DNA of 64,000 nucleotides from Carya illinoinensis. Lineage: Eukaryota; Streptophyta; Magnoliopsida; Fagales; Juglandaceae. The notes beneath the pieces are model-generated. The model saw only the letters and a program-made list of their open reading frames with translations. It was not told the DNA's origin and did no database searches. The stretch spans positions 19,323,894 to 19,387,893 of the forward strand of contig NC_056765.1 in the NCBI RefSeq assembly GCF_018687715.1, written 5' to 3'. Shown here piece by piece: positions 1 through 11,709 of this stretch; position 1 is the first letter of the stretch; every line of letters begins with the position of its first letter. The position numbers were made by a program, and so were the translations under genes.

Positions 1-1180
1 AAAACGAAAAAATATTATATTTCATAATTAAAGTCTCTCGTACAAAATAGCATGCCTAGGCTTTCGAGCTCTTCCCCTTGGGCCATGCTCGTCCTGACGA
101 GTCATGCCCATCTTGTCCCTGGAAGGGCACACATTAAAACTAAAATGAGTCGATGACTCATAAGCATTGCTTCATACAATTAAAATATAATAACATAGGT
201 TTTTAGTCATGCATTCATCACTCCATGCATATCATATACTTATCATGCATAGACATTCGATTCATTTTAAAACGTTGCAAGGTGGGGTTTTTCTTTAAAA
301 ACATTTTCTTCTCATAAAATGGTTCCCCACGCATCGCTGCCTTCATGTCTTAAAAAGTCTTTTCATGCATACATCTTCTCATACATACATGCATTCTTTC
401 TTAACATGCATACATTCTTTCTTATCGCTTTCATTGGCCGTTGCACACTATTGCGCCCCGTGTACTGTGGTTAGCGGTCTTTGAGACCTGATTCTGCCCA
501 TAGCCACAGGTTGGAAATCCATTCCGTCAGGGTGCAGCAATGGATGCACTACCAGTACTACTTACTCGGCATTGCAATCTGCACAGTCTAGTCCTTTGGT
601 ACCTTTTCCTTTCCGTTCATATGGCCGTTACGCATTTTCATACATTAAGCATTCAGTCCATTCATTCCTTTTAGTCCTTTCATTCCTTTTTAGTCCATTT
701 AGTCCTTTATAGTTCTTTCATTCAGTTCTTGCGGTTCTTTAACAGCTCTTACAGTCCTTCAATCCATTCGTTCATAAAAATCATTTTAAAAGCTCATTCA
801 TAAAACTCATTTTAAAAGTATGAGACATTTTAAAAACAGTTTTCTCTCATGGCATCATTTGAAACGTCAGTTCATGCATCATCTAAAGCATTAGTTCATT
901 TCATTTCATGAACATACATACAATACGTACCACGTATAGCATCCATCCACATGCATATACTTACTTACTTTGGATTCGTGAAAAGGGGCTACCAAGGAGG
1001 GCGGTTACGTACCTATACTTGAAAACTTATGCTTAGCTTTCTTTTTCGTAAAACGTGTTTCGTAAAGAAAAGCGTCAGTTTGCAAAGTATCTTAAAGAAA
1101 AGCGTTTAGTTTTCATCTTCATTTATTTAGAAAGAATGAACGCAATACTTACCAGGGCTTCATGCCATACTCATTTCATT
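1..1180 (+). repeat. Partial long LTR-like repeat, same family as LTR H (edge-truncated)
   Basis: This stretch matches roughly 49,470-50,705 in the same orientation over its whole length. Shared landmarks include the segment ending in a Leu-rich-looking CTTGTCCCT, the block TGCACTACCAGTACTACTTA, GGCATTGCAATCTGC, and a long run of CATT/TTCAT-rich sequence. No gag or pol reading frame is present. The left end is cut by the window, so the terminal bases of this copy are not visible. I read it as a second copy of the long non-coding LTR H; identity looks moderate, so the copies are not recent duplicates of each other. Confidence 0.7.
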
Positions 1181-2727
1181 ATTCATATATATATATGAAT
1201 AATGAAAGAGTGGAGATAAATAAAAATAATGAAAAATAAAAGAAACTAGAAGAGAAATAATCATGTTTATTCAAAATAAAACAACTTACAAAATCTTATA
1301 ATGAAGGTGGGTAAATAGGTTTCTTAACAAACTCAAAGGCGTAGTTAATAGTAGAAGAAGATGATGTTCTTATGAAGCTAGGTTCTCCTTTTGTAGATCA
1401 AGGAGCACCTTTACAATTATTTCAACAGTAGTTAATAGTAGTGAACAGTAATTAACCATACTTAAAAACAAGAGTCCAATATAAGGAATCTCTGTTTTTA
1501 CGAGAATCAACAACGAGAAACAAGGGGTCTCATTATCAGAAACGGAACGAAACAAGGGGTCATAATATATATATATATATATTTATGTATGTATGTATGT
1601 ATATCTTCCCAAACTTACCTAGAATGTTTCTTCACTTTCCTATATATAGTTGAACTAAAAACAAAAACAGAATCCAAGTATATTTTAGAACTTTAGGACT
1701 TTATTAGATACTTGAGTAGTTATTTGGATGACAACGCGAAGCGAGCACGACTATATAAGTTTGGTCGCACCTAAAGGATAGAGCAAAGACGATGACCTTT
1801 CTTGTTGGTATGGACCTTTGAGTGTCTGGCTGAGCCATTTCTCTCTTCATCTCCTGGCCTTCCTCTTCTTCTAAAATTAAATCAAATTCAAGTAGAGATA
1901 TTAGCAATTTGATACATAAAACTCAACCAAAAGGGCACAAAACTAGATCACTCTTAAAAAAGAAGATCACTCTATTGAACTGTTCCATGGTTTCCAAGTT
2001 ATTTGACACTAAATTAGCATGGTTTCAAATCAATAGAAGTTTGATTTACATTAACCTTTATAAGGCAAAGAATTCAAGAAGCCACAAAACTCAATTTACA
2101 TTAACATTAATTTGTGTGTGTACATCAGGGCAAGTGCAACCAATGCACAAGCTTATGTGAATCTTTGAGTGCGCATGCACGTATGTATGAGAGAGAATAT
2201 TCGAATGTGAATCCATAGCTCTGCTTTAAGTGTTATTCTTTATCATAAATTTTGTCATCTACAATCATATTTGGCGTAGATTCAAGTGGTAGACATATGA
2301 AACTACTATGAATATTATTATATAAACAAAGAAACTTAATTAGCACTCCCATATATATATTTACCTGGCTAAATGCAGTGCCACAAATAGATCATATAAA
2401 AATAAACTCACGAACTAACATGGTTTCATATATTAAATCTACTTTACAAAAAATTAGTTTTACAATCTAACATATCACATCAAGTCATGTCAATCCGTGG
2501 TTTATTTTTTTAGGGATCTCTTTGTAGCTAAAGTATTTCTCTAAAAATTATATAACTTGAGAGGTGATATAATTAAATAATGCATGGAGTAACAATGGTC
2601 TTGTGCTCTAGTGGAACCTCTCCTCCATCATATGTAAAAGAAGCCAACAGAGTACATATATATATTAAAGCAATATAAGAGTAGAAAGTGTGTGCATACA
2701 AAAGAAGAAAGCACGAAGAGAAATAAC
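1181..2727. other. Gene-free AT-rich stretch
   Basis: No reading frame here has recognisable protein features. It holds small AT microsatellites (around 1,566-1,583) and a TATG run (around 1,585-1,602). Short minus-strand open frames at 1,370-1,555 and 1,704-1,907 have no motif and no usable splice context that I can see. Confidence 0.5.
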
Positions 2728-2910
2728 CTGAACAATCTGCAATACCTCTATGAAGGGTTTGTTAAAAAAGTTCTCTTTAGACTCCACAGTGATTTGTTTC
2801 AGTAAGGATAGATTCCCCATCACTATAGATGGGAATTTGTTCGCCATCTTTGTCAAACTTTGGCAAATAATTGAGGCATCCGTGTTGGGTTCTTTTCTTT
2901 CTTCCCACAA
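2728..2910 (-). other. Possible orphan exon, function unknown
   Basis: A minus-strand open frame reads about 60 residues of ordinary-looking protein (PNTDASIICQSL, then FPSIVMGNLSLLKQI, then KPFIEVLQIVQ). It ends exactly at a good plant splice donor, CAG followed by GTTATTT, at 2,728/2,727. The composition, alternating hydrophobic helices, looks like part of a helical-repeat protein. I do not recognise the family and see no clear neighbouring exon. It lies about 440 bp downstream of the calmodulin-like stop codon on the same strand but in an unrelated frame. It may be a fragment of a captured or decayed gene, or chance. Confidence 0.25.
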
Positions 2911-3348
2911 ACTTTAGCAGCCCACACATTTATTCCAATTCCATCTTTCAGGGCAATAATTAAACCAATCGAAATGTCATGATTTGATCAAACACAATAC
3001 CGACCACAAAAGAAAAAGAGAAGTGCTCAAGCCACGTCAGTTTGTAAGTTTATTTTTATCATAAAATCTTTGTCTAGTTAAAACATTGCTCAAAGAAAAT
3101 AAGATAGCCTAGACTCTCAACAAATTTAATCAAACATTAGCAAAAACATCATACTCATCCCATAGTTCTAGGTTCATGACACCATAGGCAGAAACAAATT
3201 ACCAAATCATGTGTAGTTAGCAGACACAACAACCTAAGCAACAAGAGACTAGGCAAACAAAGTACGTAGAAGATACTAGGGAAAAATGTCACAAATATTT
3301 TTATATTTTTCTGCTTTCCATTAATTTTTAGTTTTAGTTGATTGGTCC

Positions 3349-4038
3349 TCACTTGGCCATCATGACTCTGGCGAACTCATCAAAGTTGATCTGCTTATCG
3401 CCATCGGCATCGGCCTCAAGAATAATCTCATTTACATCCTCATCTGTCAGCTTATCACCAAGATTTGCCTTGACATGACGGAGCTCAGCTGCGGTAATGA
3501 AGCCATTTTGATCATTGTCAAACACATCGAAAGCCTTTCTGAGCTCCTCCTCGAAATTAGAGTCCATCATCTTCTTTTCCATCAACTTAAGGAATTCTGA
3601 AGAGTCGACGGTACCACTACCATCAGCATCAACCTCCTTGATCATCTCCACAAGCTCTGCCTCAGTTGGGTTTTGCCCCAGTGACCGCATGACGCTCCCA
3701 AGCTCACCAGTAGTGATCCGACCTGGAGCAGTTCTTGGAAAACCACAGAAGTAAGAGATGTAAGACCACTATAAATCTTCCATTGTAAGTGCATGTGTAA
3801 GAAGGGGTGAAGCTTATAATTTTCTTGAAAAACCAAATACATAGTGATAATAAATATATTCATCGTAAAATACAAAACTTAGATTAGAAACAAAAAATGA
3901 AACAAGGCCATAAATATATGAAGAAAATACAAGAAACGTCAGAGGGATCTAAGAAAGGAGACCATTGCCGTCCTTATCGAAAAGCTTGAAGGCCTCATTA
4001 AACTGGTTGACCTGTTCTTGGGGGAGTTTAGTTGCCAT
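3349..4038 (-). CDS. Calmodulin-like EF-hand Ca2+ sensor, 149 aa, two exons
   Basis: Coding exons are 4,038-3,963 (76 nt) and 3,722-3,349 (374 nt including TGA), giving exactly 149 residues, the length of plant calmodulin. The start MATKLPQEQ matches the usual calmodulin N-terminus in position. Four EF-hand loops are visible: D21-E32 (DKDGNGRITTGE), D57-E68 ([12 protein letters not shown]), D94-E105 ([12 protein letters not shown]) and D130-E141 ([12 protein letters not shown]). Calmodulins are cytosolic or nuclear calcium sensors that bind amphipathic target helices. The protein differs from canonical calmodulin at many places. Loop 4 has Lys135 where Gly is nearly invariant, Lys110 replaces the C-lobe Met of RHVM, Ile125 replaces another Met, and the central linker reads MMDSNFEEE. 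The frame is intact, so I call it a calmodulin-like gene rather than a pseudogene. No other host gene is near. Confidence 0.88.
3723..3962 (-). other. Intron of the calmodulin-like gene (240 bp, phase 1)
   Basis: On the minus strand the donor is AATG followed by GTCTCC and the acceptor is CTGCTCCAG followed by GTCGGATC. The exon join rebuilds the Gly26 codon (G|GT), the classic intron position of plant calmodulin genes. The intron is AT-rich (many T runs on the coding strand), as expected. Confidence 0.85.
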
Positions 4039-5521
4039 TTCTTTTATGGAAGTGACTTGGCAAGTGAGGAGATTAGCAAAAGAAAACAGCAAGAGGAAAT
4101 GGAAAAATCTGTGATTTTGTTTGTGTTCCCGGAGTGGCAAATGCAAGCAGGTCCGTCGAGTTATTTAGATAAAGGCTCTAGATGTTTCCAACGACAAAGG
4201 GCATCTGGTTCTATTCCAAGCCGACCACACAATGATGCATTATCGTATCGATTGATTATTCTAATACCTTTGTTAGGCAGAATCTCATTCCATTTTTCGG
4301 CATCCCACCCTCCAGATTGTCTTTCCAACCCAATGACAGTCATGGTCAGAGGATATCGCACCAAATATATTATCATAAATACACATACCACTACCAATAA
4401 CATGTTTCGGGACAAGTACTGTCGGACTTCCAATGTTTTAGATTTTTTTTCTTCTTTTTTTTCAGATTATTTGGGTTTATATGCTGAAATAAAATATTTC
4501 GGTATTGGTACTCTTTGATATATCGTTTTAAAATTAGCTATATATATAAACTGACAATTAATAAAAAAAAATATATGTATATATCATATATGTTTTTGTG
4601 TATGCATGTATATATATAATTCATATTAAATAATTGAAAATTTCTAATATAAATATACATTGAAAACATTAAAAAAAATTGGTTAGAGGTATTGGTGTAA
4701 AAAATATAATATTAAGAAAATCACAAATTTAAGTAAAAAAAACAAAAAAAAGATAGAGGTATTGTAGTAAAAAATATAATATTAAGAAAATCACAAATTT
4801 AAGTTGAAACACTAGCATAAGTTTGAGTGTATAAATAAGTTATGAATTAGTTAGACACTAATATTATAATATAATAACATGTCATACTATAAGATAATAA
4901 CATGTAATTAGAGACTATAGTACCAATCTAGTATAGAAATAAATTAGACACTAATATAGAAATAAGTCTAATATAATAATTAAGTTAATAACATATAAAA
5001 CTATAGTATGATAATGTGTGATTATACACTATAGTATTATAAGTCAGGTATAAAAATAAGTTAGATATTAGTACAAAAGTAAATCAACAGTGAATAGTTT
5101 TAGTTTTTAATTTTTGAAAAAACTAAAATTTGAAAACCCAGAATTTTTTTTTTTAAGAAACGGTTAAATATAAAGTTAAAAAAAGAAAAAAAACACTCAA
5201 ATCTGACTCTATTCCAACAAGTCGGAGTCGAATCGAAACCTACACATGTCGAAGTTGGAATCAGAGTTAGAGTTGGATTTTGAGGAATCTTACTTTGACT
5301 ATGTCGGTGCTCACCCCTGTGTGGATGTATAGTACTGTACTTGCATATTACTACATCAAAATAGAAAATTCCAATGAAACGGAAAGAATTCAAAACTGTG
5401 CAAGCAACAATGGGGATTCCCCATCAAACTATAGCACATGATCGATCCATTGAAAAAAGAATATTGTCTTGGACCATGGAAGTGAAAAGGACAAAAGGTA
5501 TTCGTAGGGAGTTCACAACGT
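4039..5521. other. Upstream region of the calmodulin-like gene and AT-rich repeats
   Basis: The first 400 bp would hold the 5' UTR and promoter of the minus-strand calmodulin-like gene; no distinct promoter motif can be assigned. The rest is very AT-rich. Around 5,150-5,325 is a stretch with TCGGAGTCGAATCG-type motifs ending GGTGCTCACCCCTG, whose reverse complement CAGGGGTGAGCACC resembles the terminus of non-autonomous hAT elements; the partner end was not found. Confidence 0.4.
4684..4804. repeat. Two-copy tandem duplication, about 70-bp period
   Basis: Copies 4,684-4,734 and 4,754-4,804 share TAGAGGTATTG and the following AATATAATATTAAG block ending CACAAATTTAAGT. They are separated by an A-rich spacer. 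The copies differ by only a few bases. Confidence 0.8.
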
Positions 5522-5529
5522 GTGTCACA

Positions 5530-8500
5530 CAAAGTTTTGAATACTGTATCGGAAGTCGTACCAGTCAAAGCATTGGAACGAAATATTTTGATACCGGTAC
5601 CGTTTCGTGTACCGTTTCAAAATAATATTTCTATACCAATACCGTTTCAGTACCGATACCGTTTCAGAATAATTTATACCTGAATAAATTATATATATAT
5701 ATATAAGCATTTACTGTATTCCAAAATAATAACAAAATAAGTCATAAACTCAATACTTGTCAATACAAGTCTTAAGTTTTAAGTTACAAACTAAATAAGT
5801 TTTTAATCCTACCATTAAAATAAAATCACTCATCATCATCAAAAAGACAATAAGGATCAAGATTCGACATGTTAATTAAAATATTTTCAACGTCACCACC
5901 ATCATCAACATCAACACCAACATTATCAACGTCTTCCTCATTTAGTGAGGTGGCTCCTCAATACTTGCCCAATCTAAATCTTCTCCATGAAGAAGCTCAG
6001 ATTCTTCACCCACTCATTCTTCCATCAAGTCAATGCTTTCAAGATTGATTGGATCTAAAGCATCTTTCCATTTTTTATGCTCCTGTCAAAATAAAATTAA
6101 ACATAATTGAAAATTTTATTTATATTTTCAAAAGTGAAAAACATTAGTATTAAAAAAATTTACCTCTCTCGCAACTTCAAGTTATAACGAACAAATACTA
6201 AGTCATTCAAGCGTTTATGCACTAATCTATTTCTCTTCTTCGAATGAATAAAATCAAATGTGCTCCAGTTTCTCTCACATCTAGTTGCACTACAACATTG
6301 ACTTAGTACTCGAATAGCAAAACCTTTGAAGCATTGGAACCTTGCAACCAAATTGGGTCCACCATGCAAGTATAACAATAATGCAATTATAAATTATTAA
6401 TTAAATGCAAGTAAAATAAAATAAGACAAAATTTAAAGTATAAAGTCACACGATTTAACAAATGATATTAATAAATGATAATACCTAAATTAAGCTTATC
6501 ACACTGGCGGATTGCTAAAGAATATCCAAACTCACCTACTGCATTCTTATACAAGTCAAGTTCTGCAATGATCTTGTCTTGATCATCGGGATCAAGTTCC
6601 ATCTTCATAACACAACTATTGAAGCCTCATACAACATCATTTTTATTTTTAAAGTTGGGGCTATAGTAAATTTCAGGGTTAAGAAGACAACCCGCCGCAT
6701 GTAATGGACTGTGAAGCTACTTATCCCATCTAGAATCAATAATCCTGGTCAATGGATTGAATACACTAACTTTGTTATCACACATCTTGCTTTTATGTTC
6801 TCTTTGGCTCTTTCCATTGCATCATACAAGTATCTCATTGCAGGCTTCTCATCCCGGTCAACAAGTCGTAGAACACAAACCAAAGGCTCACTAACTTTAA
6901 CAATAAATTGACATTGAGCCCAAAACTCTTTATCTTCTAAAACAATCACAGTTATCTCCTTCCCTATGTTGCTCTTAGAATGACTTGATACAATCCATTT
7001 ATCACACGTAAACATTTGTCTCAGTTCTTTCTTAAATAAGAGCAAGTATTGGATGCTTAAAAAATTTATCGCAAATCTTGTAATTGCAGGATGACACAAA
7101 TCACCACCTTTGGTGAAATCTTGTCTCATCAATGCCAAAACCCAACCATGCTTATAGATGAACTTTGTTATCCTTTTTGCCTTTTTTATAGTATCATCAA
7201 TAAGGGGAAAATATCTTGGATCACAAAAATTCTCCAATATCAAATCTATGCAATGAGCTGCACAAGGGGACCAATAGAAAGAGCCATAATTCTACTGTAA
7301 CTTTTTTCCTGCAGCTTTATAACTTGCATCATTGTCCGTTATGAACTGCACAAGATTTTCAACTCCAATTTCTTGAACAACCTCATCAAAGATATTAAAC
7401 AATGTTTCAACATCTTTTCTAAGGCCAGATGTATTAACAGACTTCAAGAACATTGTACCTTTCAGACAATAAACTAAAAAGTTGATTATTGATTGTTGCT
7501 TCTGATTTGTCCAACCATCTGCCATTAGTATACAACCGGTCTCATTCCAAACATTCTTAATTTGTTACAAATAATCTTGAACCTCATTCACAGTTATCTT
7601 TAAAAAATTTCCTCTCAACTCATATAAAGAAGGGCCCTTGAATCCTGGCCCAAGGGCAGTCACGGCATCGATAGATGGTTGATAAAACTTGGATTGAGCT
7701 GCATTGAAAGGCAGATTAGAATCATACCACCAGCATGCTACAGCCATCTTTGCTTGTACAAGCATCTCATTCGAATACATAGAACTCATAATTGAAGGTT
7801 GGGCCCCAAGAGTTGTTCTTGGAGCAAAAAATCTACTTAATCCCCCCACTAACTTTCTAGTTCCAGATTCTCTCAACTTCCTATTACCTTTTGAAAGTTG
7901 AGACTGTCACTCCATACTATTACTATCATCAATATCATCAGATGTTAAATTTATATCACCTCCAATCTCTGAGCTTATTTTTCTGTTCTTTTCTTTGCTT
8001 CTTTTCATTTCATCAAGCAACTCCTTCATTTGCCATTTACATCTTCAGAGACCTTTTTACATGCATCTACATTGCCTGGAATCTCAGCTAGATGATACTT
8101 CAACCGAGTGATCCCGCCACCTCTAATTACTTTATTACAATATAAACATTCAGTAGACTGAAACTTAACATAATTTATCAAATGGATTAAAAAATCATCT
8201 CATCCAAATATAGGAAATAATTAATAACAATGGAAACAAAAATTAGAGAAAAATCTGAAAATTACCTTCAGAATCCTGCGTCTATGGTGGAGGAAGAGGT
8301 CTGAGCAGTTGAGTTTGGAGTCTTAGATGATGGAATCTGGATTGTAGTGCTTAGTGCATATTGCGTAATTTCATCTGCTAATTACCAAAGATAATACGTG
8401 TTAGAATACTATCCAAAATGATAACTCACTTAAATTTTTTTGCCTAATGATAAAAGGGATAAAATTGGAAGAAGATAAATGAGCCTGCACAAAATATCCT

Positions 8501-9643
8501 TCACAGTCTATTCTAGAGGACTCTCTTGTCTCATATCTCATGTGCTCACTAATAAGTAATAACCATTTTTTTTTTCTGATCTAAAAAAAGGGTTTCTTCG
8601 TAATGGTAGCAGACAAAAATTGAAGAAGAGAGAGGCTGATTTTTTTGGAGATATTTGAAACTTTTGGATGGTTGATATTTTGAGGGGTGAATGAAAGTGG
8701 GGTTTATATAGGAAGGTTGATATACACAGGTGCACACGTTCTTGTAAATTTTTACTGTGTGCCTTAAAATTATCCAACATCTTTTATCATTTTTTATGAG
8801 TGGCTATTGGCTAATAAAAACTCTATTCTTTTTGGGGCAATTGAAGGAAAAAAAAAAAAAAAAAACCAATGTTCCTTGTGGGAGTAGATACTAGAAAGTA
8901 GAGATGGCTGATTCTGATTGCTAAATCATGAAATGTTATTTTTTTATTTCTTATGAAGATTTTTTACAAAATAAAAAATAAAAAAAATAGAATTCAAGAA
9001 GTTGAAACTTGAAAATTGAAATACCTTCATCATCGCTATCTTAAGGAATCCTGGCCAACCAAAACAATAGCAAACCAGTAAGTAAAACTGTAAAATGGGA
9101 CAAGCAATTCCAATTTCCCCCTAAAGTGCGTATTGCATACTGCATAGGCCAAGAAGAGAAAAATTAAAAAAAAATTAAAAAAAAAACTAAAAAAAATAGT
9201 GCCGGCAACAAGATCAATAAAGGGAAAAGAAAAGACCAAGAGGCAAGAAGAGAAATTGGGCCAAAATATAAAAAGCGACCAACTAAGAGCCTAAGAGCAT
9301 GAGCATTAATTTATTATCTATGCCAAAATCTCATACTAGGTACTGGAGTCCAGAGAGCACGGTGGCAAAGGAGAAAAGAAAATCGTGCACTTAAAGAAAG
9401 AAGAAAATAAAATAAAACCCTAAAGACTAAATGGGCTAAATGACATAAATGACCCTCACCTTTTACTTAAATTACAAAACTACCATAAAGGATAAATCGG
9501 CTCATGACATCTACCAGACAAAATTCATATTCCAGATGAAATCTGGAATACTGGCCGGTACACCCGGTATTTTGACCTGTACGAAATATATATATTTTCT
9601 ATACTGGATCAAATACCGGTACGGTACGGTATCAAAAACACTG
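5530..9643 (-). mobile_element. hAT-superfamily DNA transposon with perfect 8-bp TSD
   Basis: The element is flanked by identical 8-bp direct repeats GTGTCACA at 5,522-5,529 and 9,644-9,651, the target-site duplication length typical of hAT. Imperfect terminal inverted repeats are visible: left CAAAGTTTTGAATACTGTA and, reading inward from the right, CAGTGTTTTTGATACCGTA. Subterminal GGTACCG/CGGTACC motifs are repeated near both ends (5,585-5,660 and 9,550-9,630). The interior encodes a minus-strand hAT transposase with BED finger, DUF659-type core and C-terminal dimerisation domain. The transposase is interrupted by stops, so the copy is probably no longer autonomous, although its ends and duplication are intact. 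Confidence 0.9.
5826..8165 (-). pseudogene. hAT transposase (BED, DUF659, hAT dimerisation), inactivated
   Basis: Reading on the minus strand, a BED-type zinc finger lies near 8,145-8,040 (ECLYCNKVIRGGG, then TRLKYHLAEI and a later Cys). A continuous frame from about 7,876 to 6,749 carries the DUF659-type core (SLYELRG, LMADGWTNQKQ, FITDNDASYKAAGKKLQ, YWSPCAAHCIDLILENF) and the middle domain (DPRYFPLI, LMRQDFTKGGDLCHPAITRF). The C-terminal dimerisation region lies at 6,378-6,160 (SATRCERNWSTFDFIHSKKR, RLNDLVFVRYN). That frame has in-frame stops near 7,564, 7,290 and 6,749, and the C-terminal part is in another frame. The enzyme would cut and paste hAT ends through an RNase H-like fold. It is the element's own gene and not a host gene. 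Confidence 0.85.
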
Positions 9644-9877
9644 GTGTCACATAGGAATTTGCTCCTGACAAAAATATCCTCTCAAGATATATAGAAGCTC
9701 TAAGGCCACACCTAGGTGGGAAATCTCTCACTACCAATACGTAGGCCTGATCATTGGCCCGACCAATCAAGTTTTTGGCCGACCCGATTTGGCCCACAAC
9801 CTATAAGCTCAGCAAAAATAACTCGACTCAAATGGTTCGGGTCGAGTAAAATTAGCCTCTCTTTTTTTATTTTTTTT

Positions 9878-10082
9878 TCATATGAAGCTATTCATCCATC
9901 CACTATATGACATCACATCCATAACATAAACAATAATCAAGAATGCAGCGTGTTCCAATCCTCCCTAGATTTTTTTTTTTTTTTTTTTTTTCATATGAAG
10001 CTACTCATCCATCCACTATATGACATCACATCCATAACATAAACAATAATCAAGAATGCAGCGTGTTCCAATCCTCCCTAGA
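9878..10082. repeat. Direct tandem duplication, 113-bp period, joined by a poly-T run
   Basis: Two 92-bp copies, 9,878-9,969 and 9,991-10,082, run from TCATATGAAGCTA to CAATCCTCCCTAGA and differ at one base (ATTCATCC versus ACTCATCC). A poly-T run of about 21 bases separates them, and the first copy is also preceded by a T-rich run. The near-identity suggests a recent duplication, for example by slippage between the T runs. Confidence 0.92.
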
Positions 10083-10099
10083 GATAGAATGTGCACCTA

Positions 10100-11470
10100 C
10101 TATGGTTATAATTGATTCGGTTTGGTTCGATTTTGTATAATTTTTATTACTGAACTGGTTATACTAGTTTTACATTTTTAAGAACTAACTCCGCACCGAT
10201 TACGTACCCTCTTAAACCGGTACTTTCAGTTCCGGTTTGGTTCGATCCGGTTTTTCAGTTTTAGTATAACTATATTATTATAAGTTATGTTATAGTGATT
10301 TAATATAATATTAGTATTACTATATAAAAGTGATTTAATATAATACCAGTATTAATATTAAATCACTAAGTACTAGTATAGTATTAATATTACTATATAA
10401 AAGTGATTTAATATTAATAAGTTATAGTAATTTAATATAGTATTAGTATTAATATACATTAGTATACTAATGTATATCAATTAATTAAAGTGAAATGTAA
10501 TTACTATACTAATATATATTAGTATTACTAATGTATTATGTAATTATCAAAAGGATTCAAATGAATATGTGGAGAATTTATAACGCCTAAAAATGTAATT
10601 AATATATATATTTTATATTAATAACATATGATCAAACAAATATTCATATTTAATATTATAATTTTATGTTATAAATTATGATAGAGTTATACTAAAACCG
10701 GTTTGGTTTGATTTTATACAAATTTTAGGACTAAACCGGTATATACCGGTTTTGCATTTTTAATAACCGATCCTAGACTAGTTACCCTTCTAAACTTGTA
10801 CTTCTGGTTTTACCAGTTATGGTCTGGTTCGGTCTGATTTTTCAATTTTAATCAAGTCCCAATGTCATAAAAAAAAATAAAAAATAAAATAAAAATCTAA
10901 TGTATACTAATTAATTAAAGCAAAATGTAATTAATATACTAATATATATTAGTATTACTAATATATTATGTATTTATCAAAAGAAATATATTGAAAAAAT
11001 ATTATGCTATAAAAGGTAATTGATATATATTTTATATTAATAACATATGATCAAACAAATATTCATATTTAAAATTAAGATTTTATGATATAAATTATAA
11101 TATATAATTATTTTATATAATTATATATATTATATATAAAAATATCATATATAATCATATATATTATATATATAAATTATATATAAAAAAATTTATATAA
11201 TATTAAAAATTAATTTATATATATATTTTATAAATCGACTCAGTCTGATTCGTTCCCAAAGAGACAAGAACCAAAACCGGACCGCATTTAACCAGTTTTT
11301 AAAATGTTGGAACTGGTCCTGAACCAACCAGTCCAGTCTAGGCTGGTTCTCTGGATTTTTGGTTTAAATGTTCACCCCTACCAGTCCTAAACCGAACTGG
11401 TTAAAAATCAGACCAACCAGTCTAGTCCAAACCGGTTTTCCGGTTTAAACTTTCACCCTGGCTCCTACTT
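10100..11470. repeat. AT-rich repeat block with GGTTCGGTTT / AACCGGTTT motifs
   Basis: The block contains repeated GGTTTGGTTCGATT, AACCGGTTTGG and ACCGGTTTT motifs (10,110-10,260, 10,695-10,840, 11,235-11,460). Between them are near-palindromic TAATATTAGTATTAATATA stretches, and segments around 10,490-10,700 and 10,910-11,100 are partly repeated. There is no coding potential. The right edge GGTTTAAACTTTCACCCTGG resembles a non-autonomous hAT-like terminus, but I could not find a matching left end or target duplication. Confidence 0.5.
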
Positions 11471-11507
11471 TCTCATGACATTTTTATAAAGCCGAGTACC
11501 AAATATC

Positions 11508-11709
11508 TTGTTTAGTTATACAGTTCAGACGAGATGAGATATTTTGTTGAAAGTTGAATAAAATATTGTTATAATATAATTTTTTAATATTAGTTTTGTT
11601 TTAAAATTTAAAAATGTTGAATTTTTTATTATATTTTGTATAAAAATTCGAAAAAGTTGTAATAATTATATGAGATGAAATAGTTTGATTTTTCTATAAC
11701 CAAACCAAC
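11508..11709. mobile_element. MITE-like element with imperfect terminal inverted repeats
   Basis: The left end reads TTGTTTAGTTATACAG and the reverse complement of the right end reads TTGGTTTGGTTATAGA. Just inside are GACGAGATGAGAT on the left and TGAGATGAAATAG on the right. The core is AT-rich with GAAAGTTGAATAAAATATTG and is non-coding. A related, more degenerate copy lies near 57.0-57.3 kb. No target duplication could be fixed. Confidence 0.55.

Noticed and set aside
4018..4518. 166-codon open frame on the plus strand opposite exon 1 of the calmodulin-like gene
   Set aside because: Antisense to the convincing CDS, low-complexity ends, no recognisable motif; treated as chance.
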